A stretch of 64,000 bases of DNA from Sinotaia quadrata (taxonomy: Eukaryota > Mollusca > Gastropoda > Architaenioglossa > Viviparidae): assembly GCA_028829895.1 (NCBI GenBank), contig CM054181.1:112807860-112871859 (forward strand). Reading direction: 5' to 3'. The translations under genes and the position numbers were made by a program. Below, piece after piece: positions 26,516-38,639 of this stretch; the stretch's first letter is position 1; every line of letters starts with the position of its first letter. Below the pieces are notes generated by a model, which saw nothing but the letters and a program-made list of their open reading frames with translations, had not been told where the DNA came from and did not search any database.

Positions 26516-28085
26516 ACAAGTATTTAACAGTAAAATTTTGTTGGTAATATTTTTTTCCTGAATGAAGCCCTTAGTCTGTTGTTTGTTTCATTTTTCTGTC
26601 TGGTTTTGCTTGGGTTTTCTCTTTGGTATTGTCAGACAAACTAAGAGTCTGTATGTGTAGAGGATCTGCTACACTCATGTCCTAAGCTATCTTTGCATCC
26701 ATTTGGAAAGAGAATATCACAGTATATTAAAATATTTCAGTACAAGGTGCCTGCCTGAATCCGCATCTTGTGTAAGCATGATGAATGTTTGCAAAGTGAT
26801 TATAAGTATTTACTGTAACATATGTTACATGCAAATTCAGTCTTTACATGTAGTTTATTAAGTGAAAGCTGTACACAGTTCAAACATCAATACTTTCTCA
26901 GAATCTATTCAGGGTTTTCGTATTTATTTAATGTGTCGAGGCTGGTGATGTATTGATTTTTATTCTGCAAACATCTTTCCTGCTTTTATTGTTTTGGTGG
27001 ATGTGTTTTACATACTGACTTAATGCAAAAGTATTATTTCCTGTCTTACGTCATTATTTTGGTGTCAGCATCATAAGAGTATCGAACAAGAAATTTCATC
27101 AAGGTTTTAAGTATTTCCTCTGACTGAGCTTTATTCATTCACAAACCATTTAAACATCAGCAAAGTTTTCAAAATCATTATATTGATTTGTTTTGTTTGT
27201 TTTGAAAAATACTAGAGAAACTGTCAGTTAATTTGTCAGTATTGAGTTTTGAATGCAGGACAATAAATACTGCAAGCATTTATGAAACTTTCTGAAATAG
27301 AATTTATTTTATTTTTTTAAGAATCACTTCTTTGATTTGCCATTCTACTGCAGATGCATTCTGGTTGTAAATTTTTAGTTATGAATTCACGTTTTTCTCT
27401 TTTTAGAACAGGCTACATTATGCAAGCCAAATGCTTGTTGTTTTGTGTGCAAAGTTTCCCGCAGGGAAAACAATTAGGGAATATTGATCATATTGTGCAA
27501 ATTTTTCCAGTCAGAAGCAAAATAAATATCTAAAATGATAATGATGACGACGATGATAATTATGAAGAGCAAAAAAAAATAATAGAAAATAAGCGCAGGT
27601 GTCTTTTTTCCGTAATGACTAGAATTAGTATTTCAACTGAAACAGATAGGTAAGTACAAAGAAAGAAACCGATCATTTTTTTAAAAGTCCAATGAGTGAT
27701 GTTCAAATTACCAAATGACAGTTGCTTTGACCATTTCCTTTTCTTAAAGAATTTTTTTAAGTTGCACTAAAGCCATGTATTCAGTCCAGTGATCAATTTG
27801 TACAGTTAGAACTAGATAATTAATGCATGCATGTTTTTGTGAACGATCGATCTATTTGATTTTAAAAAGTCACCGTATTGGTGTGTTCATGTTTCACAAT
27901 TACAATACACTGCAAGACACAAAGACTTTAACTAGTATAAAAACATTCTCTGTGATTCTGTTTTGTTTTACTATAACTGAATCACAGTTCAAACGCGCGA
28001 CAATTCCAAAAATTGCAGCATAATGTAATTTAAGATCCGACAAGGGAATCTAGCTCTGTACCAAAGATAAAGATGTATTTATGAA
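26516..28085. other. spacer, no feature recognised
   Basis: AT-rich sequence with no gene-like ORF, array or transposon end that I can see. Confidence 0.5.
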
Positions 28086-29425
28086 CAGTGCTTATTAAAG
28101 CCTTTATATCGAATAAGTATTGATAAACAGTATATAAAGCCTCTCTGCCGAGTATGTAGCCTAATATTTATTTATAAATAGTCCTTAAAACTTCTCTTCC
28201 CAGTATGCATTTATAAACAGTTCTTAAAGCCTCCCTACCGGGTACAAGTATGTACATATAAACAGTCCTTAAGGACTCTCGACCGAATATATATAATAGC
28301 ATTTGAAGCCTCTCCACCCAATATTTATTTATAAACAGTCCTTAAGGACTCTCTACCGAGTACGTACAACAGCAGTTGAAGCCTCTCTACCGAGTGTGTA
28401 TTTTATAGGGCTAACAGCACTTAAAGCTCCCCTATCGAGTATGTATTTAGTCCTTAAATCCTCTCTTTTGAGTATGTATTTATAAAAAATCCTTAAAGCC
28501 CCTCTAATATGCATTTATAAACAGTCCTTAAACCCTAAATACTGAGTATGCATTCATAAACAGTCCTTAAAGCCATTCTTAGAGTATGCATTCATAAACA
28601 GTCCTTAAAGCCTCTCTACCGAGTATGCATTTATAAGCAGTCCTTAAAGCCATTCTATAGAGTATAGAGTATGCATTCATAAACAGTCCTTAAAGCCATT
28701 CTATAGAGTATGCATTTATAAACAGTCCTTAAAGCCTCTTTATAACGAGTATGTAATAGCAATTAAAGTCTCTCTACCCAATAATCATAATTATTTATAA
28801 ACAATCTCTAAAGCATCTCTACCGAGTACGCATTTATAAAACAGTCCTTAAAGCCTCTCTACCGAGTATGTATTTATAAACATCTTTAAAGCCTCTCTAT
28901 CCATTAATTATTTATAAACAATCCTTAAAGCCTCTCTACCGAGTATGTATTTATAAACATCTTTAAAGCCTCTCTATCCATTAATTATTTATAAACAATC
29001 CTTAAAGCCTCTCTACCGAGTATGTATTTATAAACAATCTTTAAAGCCTCTCTAATCCAATAATTATTTATAAACAATCCTTAAAGATCTCTACTGACAA
29101 TGTATTTATAAACAATCTTTAAACCCTCTGTATCCAATAATTATTTATAAACAATCCTTAAAGCCTCTCTACCGAGTATGTATAACAGCAGTTAAAGCCT
29201 CTCTACCGAGTATTTATTTATAAACAGTCCTCAAAGCCTCTCTCCCGAATATGCAAAATAGCACTTGAATCCTCTCTACCCAATATATATTTATGAACCA
29301 TTTCTTAAAGCCTCTCTACCGAGTATGTTTAATTGCACTTGAATCCTCTCTACCCAATATTTATTTATTAACAGTCCTTGAAGCCTCTATACCGAGTGTC
29401 TATTTATATGCAGTATTTTCTACAA
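28086..29425. repeat. long degenerate minisatellite, about 40-bp unit, about 30 copies
   Basis: The recurrent core is cagtccttaaagcctctcta, followed by ccgagtatg and tatttataaa. Unit length and sequence vary throughout, and some units lack parts. The array ends less than 1 kb upstream of the promoter region of the KIAA0513-like gene. Confidence 0.9.
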
Positions 29426-30285
29426 CAGTCGAGATTGTTTACTACCGACCATCTCATTACAGAAAACATCTAAAATGGTGCATTAATAACCAAGTTAATA
29501 TATAAGCTGTCAAATGTAGATATAATTAATTAAGTTAGAGTTTAGCTTCCAATAATCAAGGTATTTATTTTTAAAAAATAAAACTAATATCCCAAATTTT
29601 AGTTAACTTATAAATACACTAATTAAGACTAAAGAGAACACAAAGAAAACAGAACAGAGATTTTGTATTAAATGTAACTTTAACAATACGACAGAGCACG
29701 AGATCGCGTGAGCAAGACGGTAGCGAGAATACCCGTGCGCATACCGATGTTGTTGAATGACACTTTATTTCCGAATCGGTTTAAAATATTCTTGAACACC
29801 TAAATACAAATTATATAATTACACATAACATTTTGTCTTTCTTTATGAAAAAAAATTTGTTCAACGCACAAAGCCGCGTGGAAATCAGTCCGTGTATTTA
29901 ATTTGCTGCAGTCCCGAAAAAGAAATATAACCTATTCGAACTTGTAATTGTCAAAGTGAACAGGTTCGCTCTAATGTTAAAACAGTTGCTGTCCGATGTC
30001 AACATTTCTACATTTTTAGACATTCTTTTATTGCCAGAAACTGGAGTTTCTTTCCCGGCAAATCGCAAGCTTAGTTAATGGATTTGCAGTTATAACTGAT
30101 TCTCGGATTACAGATTCACATCGTTTGCTAAATTTAATAGAGATCCATTTCTTTGAAAAGATTAGTGTTTGAGTGTGTGAGAGAGAGGTGAGACATGTCA
30201 CGATGACCCTCAAATCTATTAATGATTGAGGCGTTTGATAACAGCCATCATCTTCAACAGCTCAATAAAATATGTACAGCTGCCA
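29426..30285. other. spacer with rising CpG content upstream of the KIAA0513-like gene
   Basis: Sequence around 29,690-29,740 and 29,880-30,000 has several CpGs, unlike the AT-rich DNA to the left. No ORF is convincing. It probably contains distal promoter sequence. Confidence 0.35.
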
Positions 30286-30380
30286 CACGTGTATTTGTTT
30301 ACATCATGTGACACCAATGAGTCTAAAGCCCTGACCGCGTTCTATATTTAGCTCTGTGTACAAACACGCACACGCTTGGT
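30286..30380 (+). promoter_or_regulatory. candidate core promoter of the KIAA0513-like gene
   Basis: A CACGTG E-box lies at 30286-30291, a tcatgtgac element at 30304-30312, a CCAAT-like accaat just after it, and a TATA-like tatattta at about 30342-30349. These sit 1.3 kb upstream of the first coding exon, at the point where composition changes from AT-rich to more GC-rich. Motif spacing is plausible but no transcript evidence is available. Confidence 0.35.
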
Positions 30381-31278
30381 TGTGGTACGAGGTAGCAGTT
30401 CCGTGTTTTTTCGCGCATGCGTGTTTGATCGACTATCTTTCAATTATTCTATTGGATGAAAATAAATTCTGGCATTTACTGTAACTGCTCTGAATTTCCT
30501 CGATTTCTTAGAATATCTGAAGGACCCATGGGGAAAGTTGCACGTATCGACCTAAAAAAAAAAAAATCAAAACATTATTACATTTTTATATCTGATAACG
30601 ACGTTTAGTTCACTTATATTCAGCCTCGCTAGTACCGTTTAGATCAGTTGTACTTGGATGCTTCAGTGAAGCAGAACTGTCAGAAACTCTTTATTTCTTT
30701 ATTAAGGCGAATTCAAGTGCGTTTGCACTCAGACGATGCTGATCGGAAGTCTATTTCGAGCTTCATTGAAGTCTGTTCGAAGTTACATGGAAGTCTTTTT
30801 CGAGTTACAAAGAGGCCGCTTCCCATTCCAGCCCCTCTCTCTCTCTCTTCCCCCCACACACAATCCACCAGTACCACCAGCAGGAGAGACAACTTTGCGT
30901 GATCGACAAAAGCCTAGCTCTGCGCTAGCGGTGTGCGTTTTATCGACCTGCTGGGACCCCGCGTTCTAGAGAGAGAGAGAGTTTTGATGCTGGGGGAAGA
31001 CGGTGCGGCCTGGTGACAACTTCTACAACGCAACTAAACTCCCGTGATAAGCACTAATTCGACACACTCTTGCATTCCTTTATCTCTGTGTTAAGTGAGC
31101 GAACGGGGCTATACATCAAAGGACGGTCCGCAGCGAGCTCACGGGAGTTGTACCAAATCTCTCGTGTTACGGGCCGAAACAGGGTGTTTAGTGCCGTAGT
31201 AGTACCGCACAGTAGGGTAGATTTGCTGGTTAAGTGCGAGCCAGCCGATCACTGTCTTTCTTGACTGACTGCAGACTG
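30375..31278 (+). other. probable 5'UTR exon of the KIAA0513-like gene
   Basis: The region lies between the TATA-like element and a good donor (actg|gtaaga at 31279). It contains several short upstream ORFs, for example at 30648-30902 and 31070-31264. They look non-functional as proteins but could dampen translation. The exon boundaries are inferred, not shown. Confidence 0.35.
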
Positions 31279-31646
31279 GTAAGAAAAAAAAAAAAGTAAA
31301 CGGTCGATAACTCGCCTCAGCGAGGAGCGGGGTCATAGCGGTCAGCATCGACGGACTAAGTTATCCCGCTTGTGTTTCTCCGTTCTAACTCTAGCCACAC
31401 GTAGCGTAGTCATCAGCCCGCACTGAAAGCTTTCCAAGAAGACAGCGTTGTTGTTTTTTAAATGCAGGGATTAGGTGCCGCGGTGACTCACTGGAAGTTA
31501 CGGACACAGAAATCTGTGCAAATGTGATCTTATTTCAAGTCAGGTGCCGTGGACCTTTTTTCCTCTTTCCTTTGTTCGTTCTTCCCTTTTTTTTTTTAAT
31601 CTCCTTTTCATCGACCCGTGTCATTCTATACGTTTCTGCATTCCAG
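31279..31646 (+). other. probable 5'UTR intron
   Basis: The sequence begins gtaaga. It ends with a pyrimidine-rich tract from about 31,558 (tttcctctttcctttgttcg and a long T run) and the acceptor tctgcattccag at 31635-31646. If used, it removes the upstream Met at 31544 and leaves Met 31667 as the start. Confidence 0.45.
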
Positions 31647-31666
31647 TCTGCGAGACCTCACCAAAT

Positions 31667-32847
31667 ATGGACGTAAATGTACAACACGTACCTTGTTCCT
31701 CGGTCAAACCCGTGCCGGCGCCCCGCTCGCGGGAAGAGCGCCGGTCGCTGTCTGAGAGCCTAGCAGACGGCACGTCAAAATTCTTCAGCTCAGTTATCGC
31801 CAAGAAGAATGGCTTGATCAGTGACATCTCTAAGCAGATCGAGACCACGTTCGCTGCCGCCTCCAAAGACATGAACGAGGAGACCGCCAGCGGCACCCCA
31901 TCCGTCCGCAAGGTGAGCAAAGACCTCACTCCGCCGCCTACTCCCCCTCCCCGCCCTCCGCCCCCTCGCAAGCCCCCTTCGGTCCAGGCGATGAGGGAAA
32001 AGGAGAAGATAATCAAGCGGATGTCCTCCATGCCCGCGTACTCCCGCACCGACGCGACTTCTGGGGGAGGGGTGGACAGGCAGTTTTCCATGAACGGCAT
32101 GAACATAAGCTTCGACGAGCCCCTCTACGCGCGAAACAACAACGTCACTTCCGCGGACCTCATTCCCGGAGAGAGCTTCAACGGAGTCGTTTCGCACGAC
32201 CCCTCCAACAATGTCCAGTGCGACGCCAGCAAGGGAGCGGAGCCGGTTGTGATGATGACGACGACGACGGCCCCAGATGGGGTCGTGAACGACAGAGTGA
32301 AGGTTAGCGCAATGGACGCTGAAAGCTCCGTGGAAGGGGGGACGGCCCCTATACTACCTGGCAACGGGTCGGAAGTGACCAGCGCTGGCAAGAAGGCGCC
32401 GAAATTCACCACCACCAAGCGCCGGTCGAGCACGGTGGACGAGATGCTATTCGACGACTACGTGGAGCCCGAAGATGCGGCCATCGACACTGTTTTCGCT
32501 TCAGACAACCTTCCACCCGATTTGATATCCTTCGACCAGGAAACGGAGAGCCAGCAGAAGGCGGACGAAGTGCACCTGGGCACCTCCCCCCATCCTAGCC
32601 AGAGCAGTGAGGATTCTGTTGAGGGAGGGAAAGGTGGCGCCGGAAGTAGCAACAACAACCTTTACATCTCGTCCAGCGTGGAGTCTTCTGATGTGGAGTA
32701 CGGTGGAGCCTCAGTTCAGCGCTCCACTTCCACTGGATCCATGAAGTCGTGGAGTTCTACTTATAGCATCGACTCGCAGCCGGACGAAATGACCTTGGAA
32801 TGCATGGAGTTCATGAAGATCTTCGTGGAGAAAGTCTTCAGCGCTGA
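31667..32847 (+). CDS. KIAA0513: KIAA0513 family protein, first coding exon (3' partial)
   Basis: The exon encodes 393 residues plus 2 nt and ends at a perfect donor (gctga|gtaagtatt). The start is Met at 31667 (MDVNVQHV; A at -3, G at +4), not the in-frame Met at 31544, because a polypyrimidine tract and acceptor lie between them. Most of the exon is low-complexity and probably disordered: PVPAPRS near residue 17, a polyproline stretch (LTPPPTPPPRPPPPRKPP) near 88-105, many Ser/Thr, and RRSSTVDEMLFDDY near 252. The last 35 residues (SWSSTYSIDSQPDEMTLE, then FMKIFVEKVFSAE) match remembered vertebrate KIAA0513 just before its conserved core. DLISFDQE resembles an N-terminal acidic motif there. 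The conserved core must be in later exons, which I did not find in the window. Function is poorly known; in mammals the gene is brain-enriched. The exon is far more GC-rich than its surroundings. Confidence 0.68.
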
Positions 32848-32897
32848 GTAAGTATTAACCTGGGTCTTTGTACTTTTTTCTTATGGTCTTTGCTCCC

Positions 32898-32906
32898 TGT
32901 CTGTCC

Positions 32907-33001
<95 letters not shown>

Positions 33002-33003
33002 TA
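32898..33003. repeat. compound microsatellite (TCTG)n(TC)n(CA)n
   Basis: Three adjoining simple repeats lie directly after the exon donor: about ten TCTG units, about twenty TC units and nine CA units. A further CA run lies at about 33,064-33,086. Confidence 0.95.
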
Positions 33004-33539
33004 TCGCTTGACTCTCCAGCCATTCATGTCTGGCTATCATTATTGTAGAGTTTTTCTCTCTTTTACACACACACACACACACACACTTTCAACCTTGACT
33101 AGCTTTCTTTGTAGTGCTTTTGTGTTTATCCTGTGTATTATTCTCTCTGTTACATCACTAGACTCCTCATTCACCCAAGTCAGGCTGTCTTTGTTGTGTC
33201 TCTTGTGTGGTTTGATCTCACTCTCACACACACACATTCATCTTTCCATCCAACTAAGACATTACATGTAGAAACTCAGAAAGAGGCTAAAGCTATTTAT
33301 AGCAATGTCAAAATGTCAGCCGAAGTTAAGAAACAAAGAAAGTACGCTAGACGGACGAACCTTGTCACGGAAACAAGGATGAGGAAACAATCAAAAGATA
33401 ACGAGTCGTAAATAAATACTGAATTATATATATATAAACGCACATTACAATCCAATTTATATTTGAGGTAGAAATATATATGCAACTTACCGACATTATA
33501 TCAGAAGTAAATGATGACCAAGGGTTCAGCTGTTCTGAA

Positions 33540-33570
33540 ATGACACACACACACACACACACACACACCA
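33540..33570. repeat. (CA)n microsatellite
   Basis: About thirteen uninterrupted AC dinucleotides. Confidence 0.9.
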
Positions 33571-33719
33571 CTTCATGTATTCTCAAGAGGAACGCAAAAT
33601 TCCTACAGTATATATAGTATACCATGCACAATCCAAAGAAAAAATAAAAAATTAATCGTTATTGATTATATATATATACTTCCTATCAGTTAGTGAGGGT
33701 GGGGTGGTGGAATTTATAT

Positions 33720-34235
33720 TATAACACAAAGTATGCAAAACGACAAAGTTATAACACAAAGTGTGCAATGTAACAGCATTCAACACACTAAACTTCAATT
33801 TACAAGAATATGAAACGTACGAAACGACAGTGTGCTACCGTATGAAATGTACAAAGCATCATTGTACTTCAACATGAAAACTGTACAAAACAATTTACTA
33901 CAACATGAAATGTACATATCGACAGAATGCTACAATATGAAATGCACAAAACGACATGAAATATACAAACGACAACATGCTACAAAATGAAATATACAAA
34001 ACAATAATGTGCTACAACATGAAATGTAGAGAATGACAAAATACAACAACATGAAAGGTACAAAACGTCAGAATACTACAATATGAAATGTACAAAACGA
34101 CGAAGTACTACAACATGAAATGTACAAAACGACAAAATACTACAACATGAAATATACAAAATAATGTGCTACGACATGAAATGTACAAAACGACAATGTG
34201 CTACAACATGCAACGTACAAAACGACAATAAAATA
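33720..34235. repeat. minisatellite, about 30-33 bp unit, about 15 copies
   Basis: The core is tacaacatgaaatgtacaaa followed by acgacaa(a/t). Copies differ by substitutions and small indels, so it is an older array than those at 41 and 51 kb. Confidence 0.85.
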
Positions 34236-34274
34236 AAATAATATACGTCGAAAGGGAAACAAATCTAGCAATGG

Positions 34275-34282
34275 AACACACA

Positions 34283-34353
<71 letters not shown>
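34275..34353. repeat. long (CA)n microsatellite
   Basis: About 38 nearly uninterrupted CA units with one early TA interruption. Alternating purine-pyrimidine DNA of this kind can adopt Z-form. Confidence 0.95.
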
Positions 34354-34354
<1 letters not shown>

Positions 34355-34849
34355 ATTTACAACACGAAACGTGCAAAAGGACAATATACAACAAAACAGA
34401 ATATAAAAATAAGGCATATAACTGATTCTAATAATCCAGTTTCAGTCCCCACACTGACACATACACTATCTAACTCCTTTTTGAATTTTTAAAAATCTCA
34501 GTTTTAGATATCAGGTCGCGAGCACACTAATACACGCATACTTGCATCGAGTCACTTGGTGGGTAGTCATAGCAACCGTGTGAAACTCGTACAGAAGTAA
34601 AAATAAATAAATGAAAGTAAATGCAATAATCAAAATTCAGTGCAGCTTTTCAAAATCTTAATCCCCCTACAGCCAGTATTTATTGAGTGCAAATGCGTTT
34701 CATCCAGAGAGGTCAGGTGACTTTCTTTCTCCTTGACCGACGTCATGAAAAAAATTTACACACACAACTTCCGGTTAGGTTACGTTTGTGGACACCAGAC
34801 ATTCTTATGGTAGAAAACATTACGTTAGCTTATTACCTCTCAGTCATCT

Positions 34850-35560
34850 ACACATTGCTCTTTCAGACATCTATGCGCAAAGCTATTATCAACTCTCAAT
34901 CATTTCAAGCATGTTATTAACAGTTCACAATCATTTCACGCACATTATTATTTGCTCTCAATCATTTCACCTACGTTATTAATAGCTCTCAATCATTTCA
35001 CGCACATTATTATTTGCTCTCAATCATTTCACGTACGTTAGTAATAGCTCTCAATCATTTCACGCACATTATTATTTGCTCTCAATCATTTCACGTACGT
35101 TAGTAATAGCTCTCAATCATTTCACGCACATTATTATTTGCTCTCAATCATTTCACGTACGTTATTAATAGCTCTCAATCATTTCACGTACGTTAGTAAT
35201 AGCTCTCAATCATTTCACGCACATTATTATTTGCTCTCAATCATTTCACGTACGTTAGTAATAGCTCTCAATCATTTCACGTACGTTAGTAATAGCTCTC
35301 AATCATTTCACGCACATTATTATTTGCTCTCAATCATTTCACGTACGTTAGTAATAGCTCTCAATCATTTCACGCACATTATTATTTGCTCTCAATCATT
35401 TCACGTACGTTAGTAATAGCTCGCAATCATTTCGCGTACGTTATTATTTATTAATAGCTCGCAATCATTTCACGCACGTTTTTATCAGCTCTCCGTCATC
35501 TACACGTTATTTTTAGCTTTCCAACATCTACATATATGTTATTATCAACTCTTAGTCATT
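34850..35560. repeat. minisatellite with two alternating 31-bp unit types
   Basis: Every unit starts gctctcaatcatttcacg and then has one of two 13-bp tails: cacattattattt or tacgttagtaata (minor variants occur). The two types mostly alternate, giving a 62-bp higher-order unit. Edge units are degenerate. Confidence 0.9.
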
Positions 35561-35884
35561 TACATTATTTTATTATCAACTTTAGTCACACATTTGTTAT
35601 CGTCAAGTGTGTTATATTTATTTTCTTCTCAGTTCCTGTCTTTACAGGATGTCTTCTAACAACCTCCATTTCTTTTCTTTATGGTTACTTATGTCAATTT
35701 TAATTATTGTTAATTTATTTATTCATGTCTTGCAACACTATAAGGTATTTTGAACTTTCATGTTGCATTAGCCTCATGATAAATCATGTCAGTGTTTAGC
35801 TACGTTTTAGTGTCCAGTACTTTATTTAATTATGGAATATGAAATGTTAGTCTAGTCAATAAGAGATAGACCGCATATTTAATA

Positions 35885-36350
35885 ATAGTACATGAAATGT
35901 TAGCCTAGTTAATAGCAGACAATATATATTTGCCTAGCTTTCCTGGTTAAATCGATTCAGACATGTAATGGCGGTCATTGAAATATTTGCCTAGCTTTAC
36001 TTTGTATTAAATGGCGAAGAATGCAGGCAATAACAGTCAATGAAACATTTGCCTAGCTTTACTTTGTATTAAATGTCGAATAATGTGGGCAATAACCAGT
36101 CAATGAAATATTTGCCTACCTTTACTTTGTATTAAATGTCGAATAATGTGGGCAATAACAGTCAATGAAATATTTGCCTATCTTTACTTTGTATTAAATG
36201 GCGAATAATGTATGCAATAACAGTCAATGAAATACTTCGTGGATGACCTCATTATTAATAGAGCACACAATTTAAGGACGGGTAAATGAAAGATTTGCTT
36301 AGTTTTAATACAGCACACAATTTAAGGACGGGTAAATGAAAGACTTGCTT
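35885..36350. repeat. minisatellite, about 62-bp unit, about 5 copies
   Basis: The unit contains atttgcctagctttactttg, tattaaatg-cgaataatg and gcaataacagtcaatgaaa. A second small repeat (acacaatttaaggacgggta) is duplicated at about 36,263-36,350. Confidence 0.85.
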
Positions 36351-36469
36351 AGTTTTATTGAAGTAAATGACGTTCTCCCAGAGTGTTAAGGAAATATTTG
36401 ATTCACTTTGATTATGAAAGAATCGAATGACTTATTGCGGCAAACAGAACATTTGCCTAACTTTGCTAT

Positions 36470-37072
36470 GACTAGTGAGTCAAACGTTATACAGTGAATC
36501 AAACATTTCCTAATGAGACAAACATTTTGCAATGAGTCAAACATTTGTTAATGAGTCAAACATTTCCTAATGAGTCAAACATTTATTAATGAGTCAAACA
36601 TTTTATAATAGTCATTCTTAATGAGTCAAACATTTGTTAATGAGTCAAACATTTATTAATGAGTCAAACATTTTATAATAGTCATTCTTAATGAGTCAAA
36701 CATTTCTAAAAATGAGTCAAACATTTCAAAAATGAGTAAAACATTTCCTAATGAGTCAAACATTTGTTAATGAGTCTGAGTCAAACATTTGTTAATGAGT
36801 CAAACATTTTATAATAGTCATTCTTAATGAGTCAAACATTTTGCACTGAGTCAGACATTTCCTAATGAGTCAAACATTGTATAATGAGTCAAACATTGTA
36901 TAAAGAGTCAAACATTGTATAATGAGTCAATCATTGTATAATGAGTCAAACATTGTTTAATGAGTCAAACATTGTATAAAGAGTCAAACATTGTATAAAG
37001 AGTCAAACATTGTATAATGAGTTAAACATTGTATAATGAGTCAAACATTGTATAATGAGTCAATCGTTTTTC
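36470..37072. repeat. minisatellite, about 19-bp unit, about 30 copies, rich in TGAGTCA
   Basis: The unit is aatgagtcaaacattgtat or a variant. By hand count about 22 copies keep a perfect TGAGTCA heptamer, the AP-1 consensus. Some units have an added ttataatagtcattctt segment. Confidence 0.92.
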
Positions 37073-37484
37073 GACTGGACGATTCCCATATACAGTTCAT
37101 GTCAAGTCACTATTGCGCGACATTAAAAAAATAAGTTGCTGTTTGCCTTAAATATTATTGATTTCCTCAGGATTCCATATCGATTCTGCATTTTTCTTTC
37201 TCTCCCCAATTATTGAGAGCAAGACGAATCAGATTTTCCAATATCGTCGTTTGGCTCCGAGCAATGGCTCGAGCTTTCAAAACTCATCAAGGGCGTGCAT
37301 TTTTGCAGTACAAGTGTGATTATATGTACGTCATTGTATATTAAAATTTAGGAGCAAGAAGATGTTTTATTATTATGGATATCGCGACTAAGCTTTATAG
37401 TGAGCAGGTGGACATCAAAGTTCTTTTTGGCGTTTTTATGAAAACATGTTCTTCAGTCTTAACGATATGTACTGACAGAGAAAT

Positions 37485-37933
37485 CTCATTCTCTCTCCCT
37501 TTCTCTCTCTCCCTCTCTCTTTCTCTCTCATTCTCTCCCTCTCTATCTTTCTTCTCAATTTCTCTCTCTCCTGCTTTTTTCTTTCTCTCTCTCTTTATCA
37601 TTGTGTGTGTGTCTCTCTCTCTCACTCTCTCATCTCTCTCACACACACACACATACATACACAATACTCAAACGTCCTCCCATCTTTCGTTTACCCCCCC
37701 CCCCCACTCTCTCTTTATTCTTTTTCACATTTTCTATTCATTTTTTTGTTGTCTAGCCATACGCGCACGCGCATCCACAAAACACTCGCACACATATACA
37801 CAGAATATATCCCCATCCCCTAGGTCTCTGAGTTTGTCTTCATTCTCTCTCTCTCTCCACTCTGTTTCGGTCACTTTTTCTCTCACTCTCTCTTTATTTG
37901 CGTCTCTTGTAAATATTTGCAATCACTTGTGTG

Positions 37934-37965
<32 letters not shown>

Positions 37966-38000
37966 TGCGTGCATACGTGTGTGTATGTGTGTGCTTTTTT
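37485..38000. repeat. cluster of CT-rich, CA and TG/CG microsatellites
   Basis: Long CT/TC-rich tracts (37,485-37,660), a C run at about 37,695, a second TC tract, then (TG)n(CG-TG)n at 37,930-37,990. The apparent 238-residue ORF across it (37,375-38,091) is a Ser/Leu-rich artefact of the CT repeats. Confidence 0.9.
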
Positions 38001-38573
38001 GTTCACCACCATTAGCGTCTCTTGTAAAGTTTGCAATCACTTGTATTTGTTGTTCACCACCATTGTTAAGGGTCCAAGCCTACAACAGTAATCTATCTAC
38101 TCGATTCAGTTCAGTTCAATGCTCTCTCTCACATTATTTTTAAAAAAAGAGAAAATTTTATGTTAATATGAACTTACGCAGGCACACGCATTTCTGGAAT
38201 GGGTTTGATCCATGCCTTTTTGAGCAAGTGACCGTTAATGATCAGCGAATTTCTTGTCGGTCAAATCCATACAATGCGCCAAGCTCCAAGTGCGCAAATC
38301 GGCAATGGCAAACGAAGTGCCGCCATCTCGTTTCAGTTTCTTTTCGGTTTCTGTCTGCACTTCTGTCTAGTAATACTAGGCCCCACTAGATATAACTATG
38401 ATTTGGACTCCCTAGCCTCGTCATTTGCAATGTGCAATGTCTAATTATAGCCAATCACAGACTCGCAGTTCTCGAATATCCTTTGTCGGCTGCCCTAGTT
38501 ACTAATGACTTCCGGTTTCACGACGATTTATGTATCGAAGAATTTTAATTGCGGAGGGCCGCAATTTTTTTCA

Positions 38574-38609
38574 GCCCCCCCCCCCCGGCCTGCCCTCCCC
38601 CCCCCCTCC
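38574..38609. repeat. poly-C tracts
   Basis: Two runs of about ten or more C lie close together, separated by a short ggcctgccct spacer. Confidence 0.85.
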
Positions 38610-38639
38610 CGTACGACGAATCAGGTATTGTAAAAATGG

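Noticed and set aside
31544..31666. Upstream in-frame Met (MPWTFFPLSF...) as the start of the KIAA0513-like protein
   Set aside because: The encoded stretch coincides with a polypyrimidine tract and an acceptor at 31646, so it is probably intron. Met 31667 has a better context.
31621..32658. Minus-strand ORFs of 66-161 residues under the 31.7-kb exon
   Set aside because: Shadow frames of the GC-rich + strand coding exon.
34850..35560. CRISPR-like regular repeats with short variable parts
   Set aside because: The 'spacers' are only two recurring 13-bp tails, and the context is an animal intron. It is a two-type minisatellite.
37375..38091. 238-residue ORF
   Set aside because: It is driven by CT, CA and TG microsatellites (Ser/Leu/His/Cys runs), with no domain or splice context.
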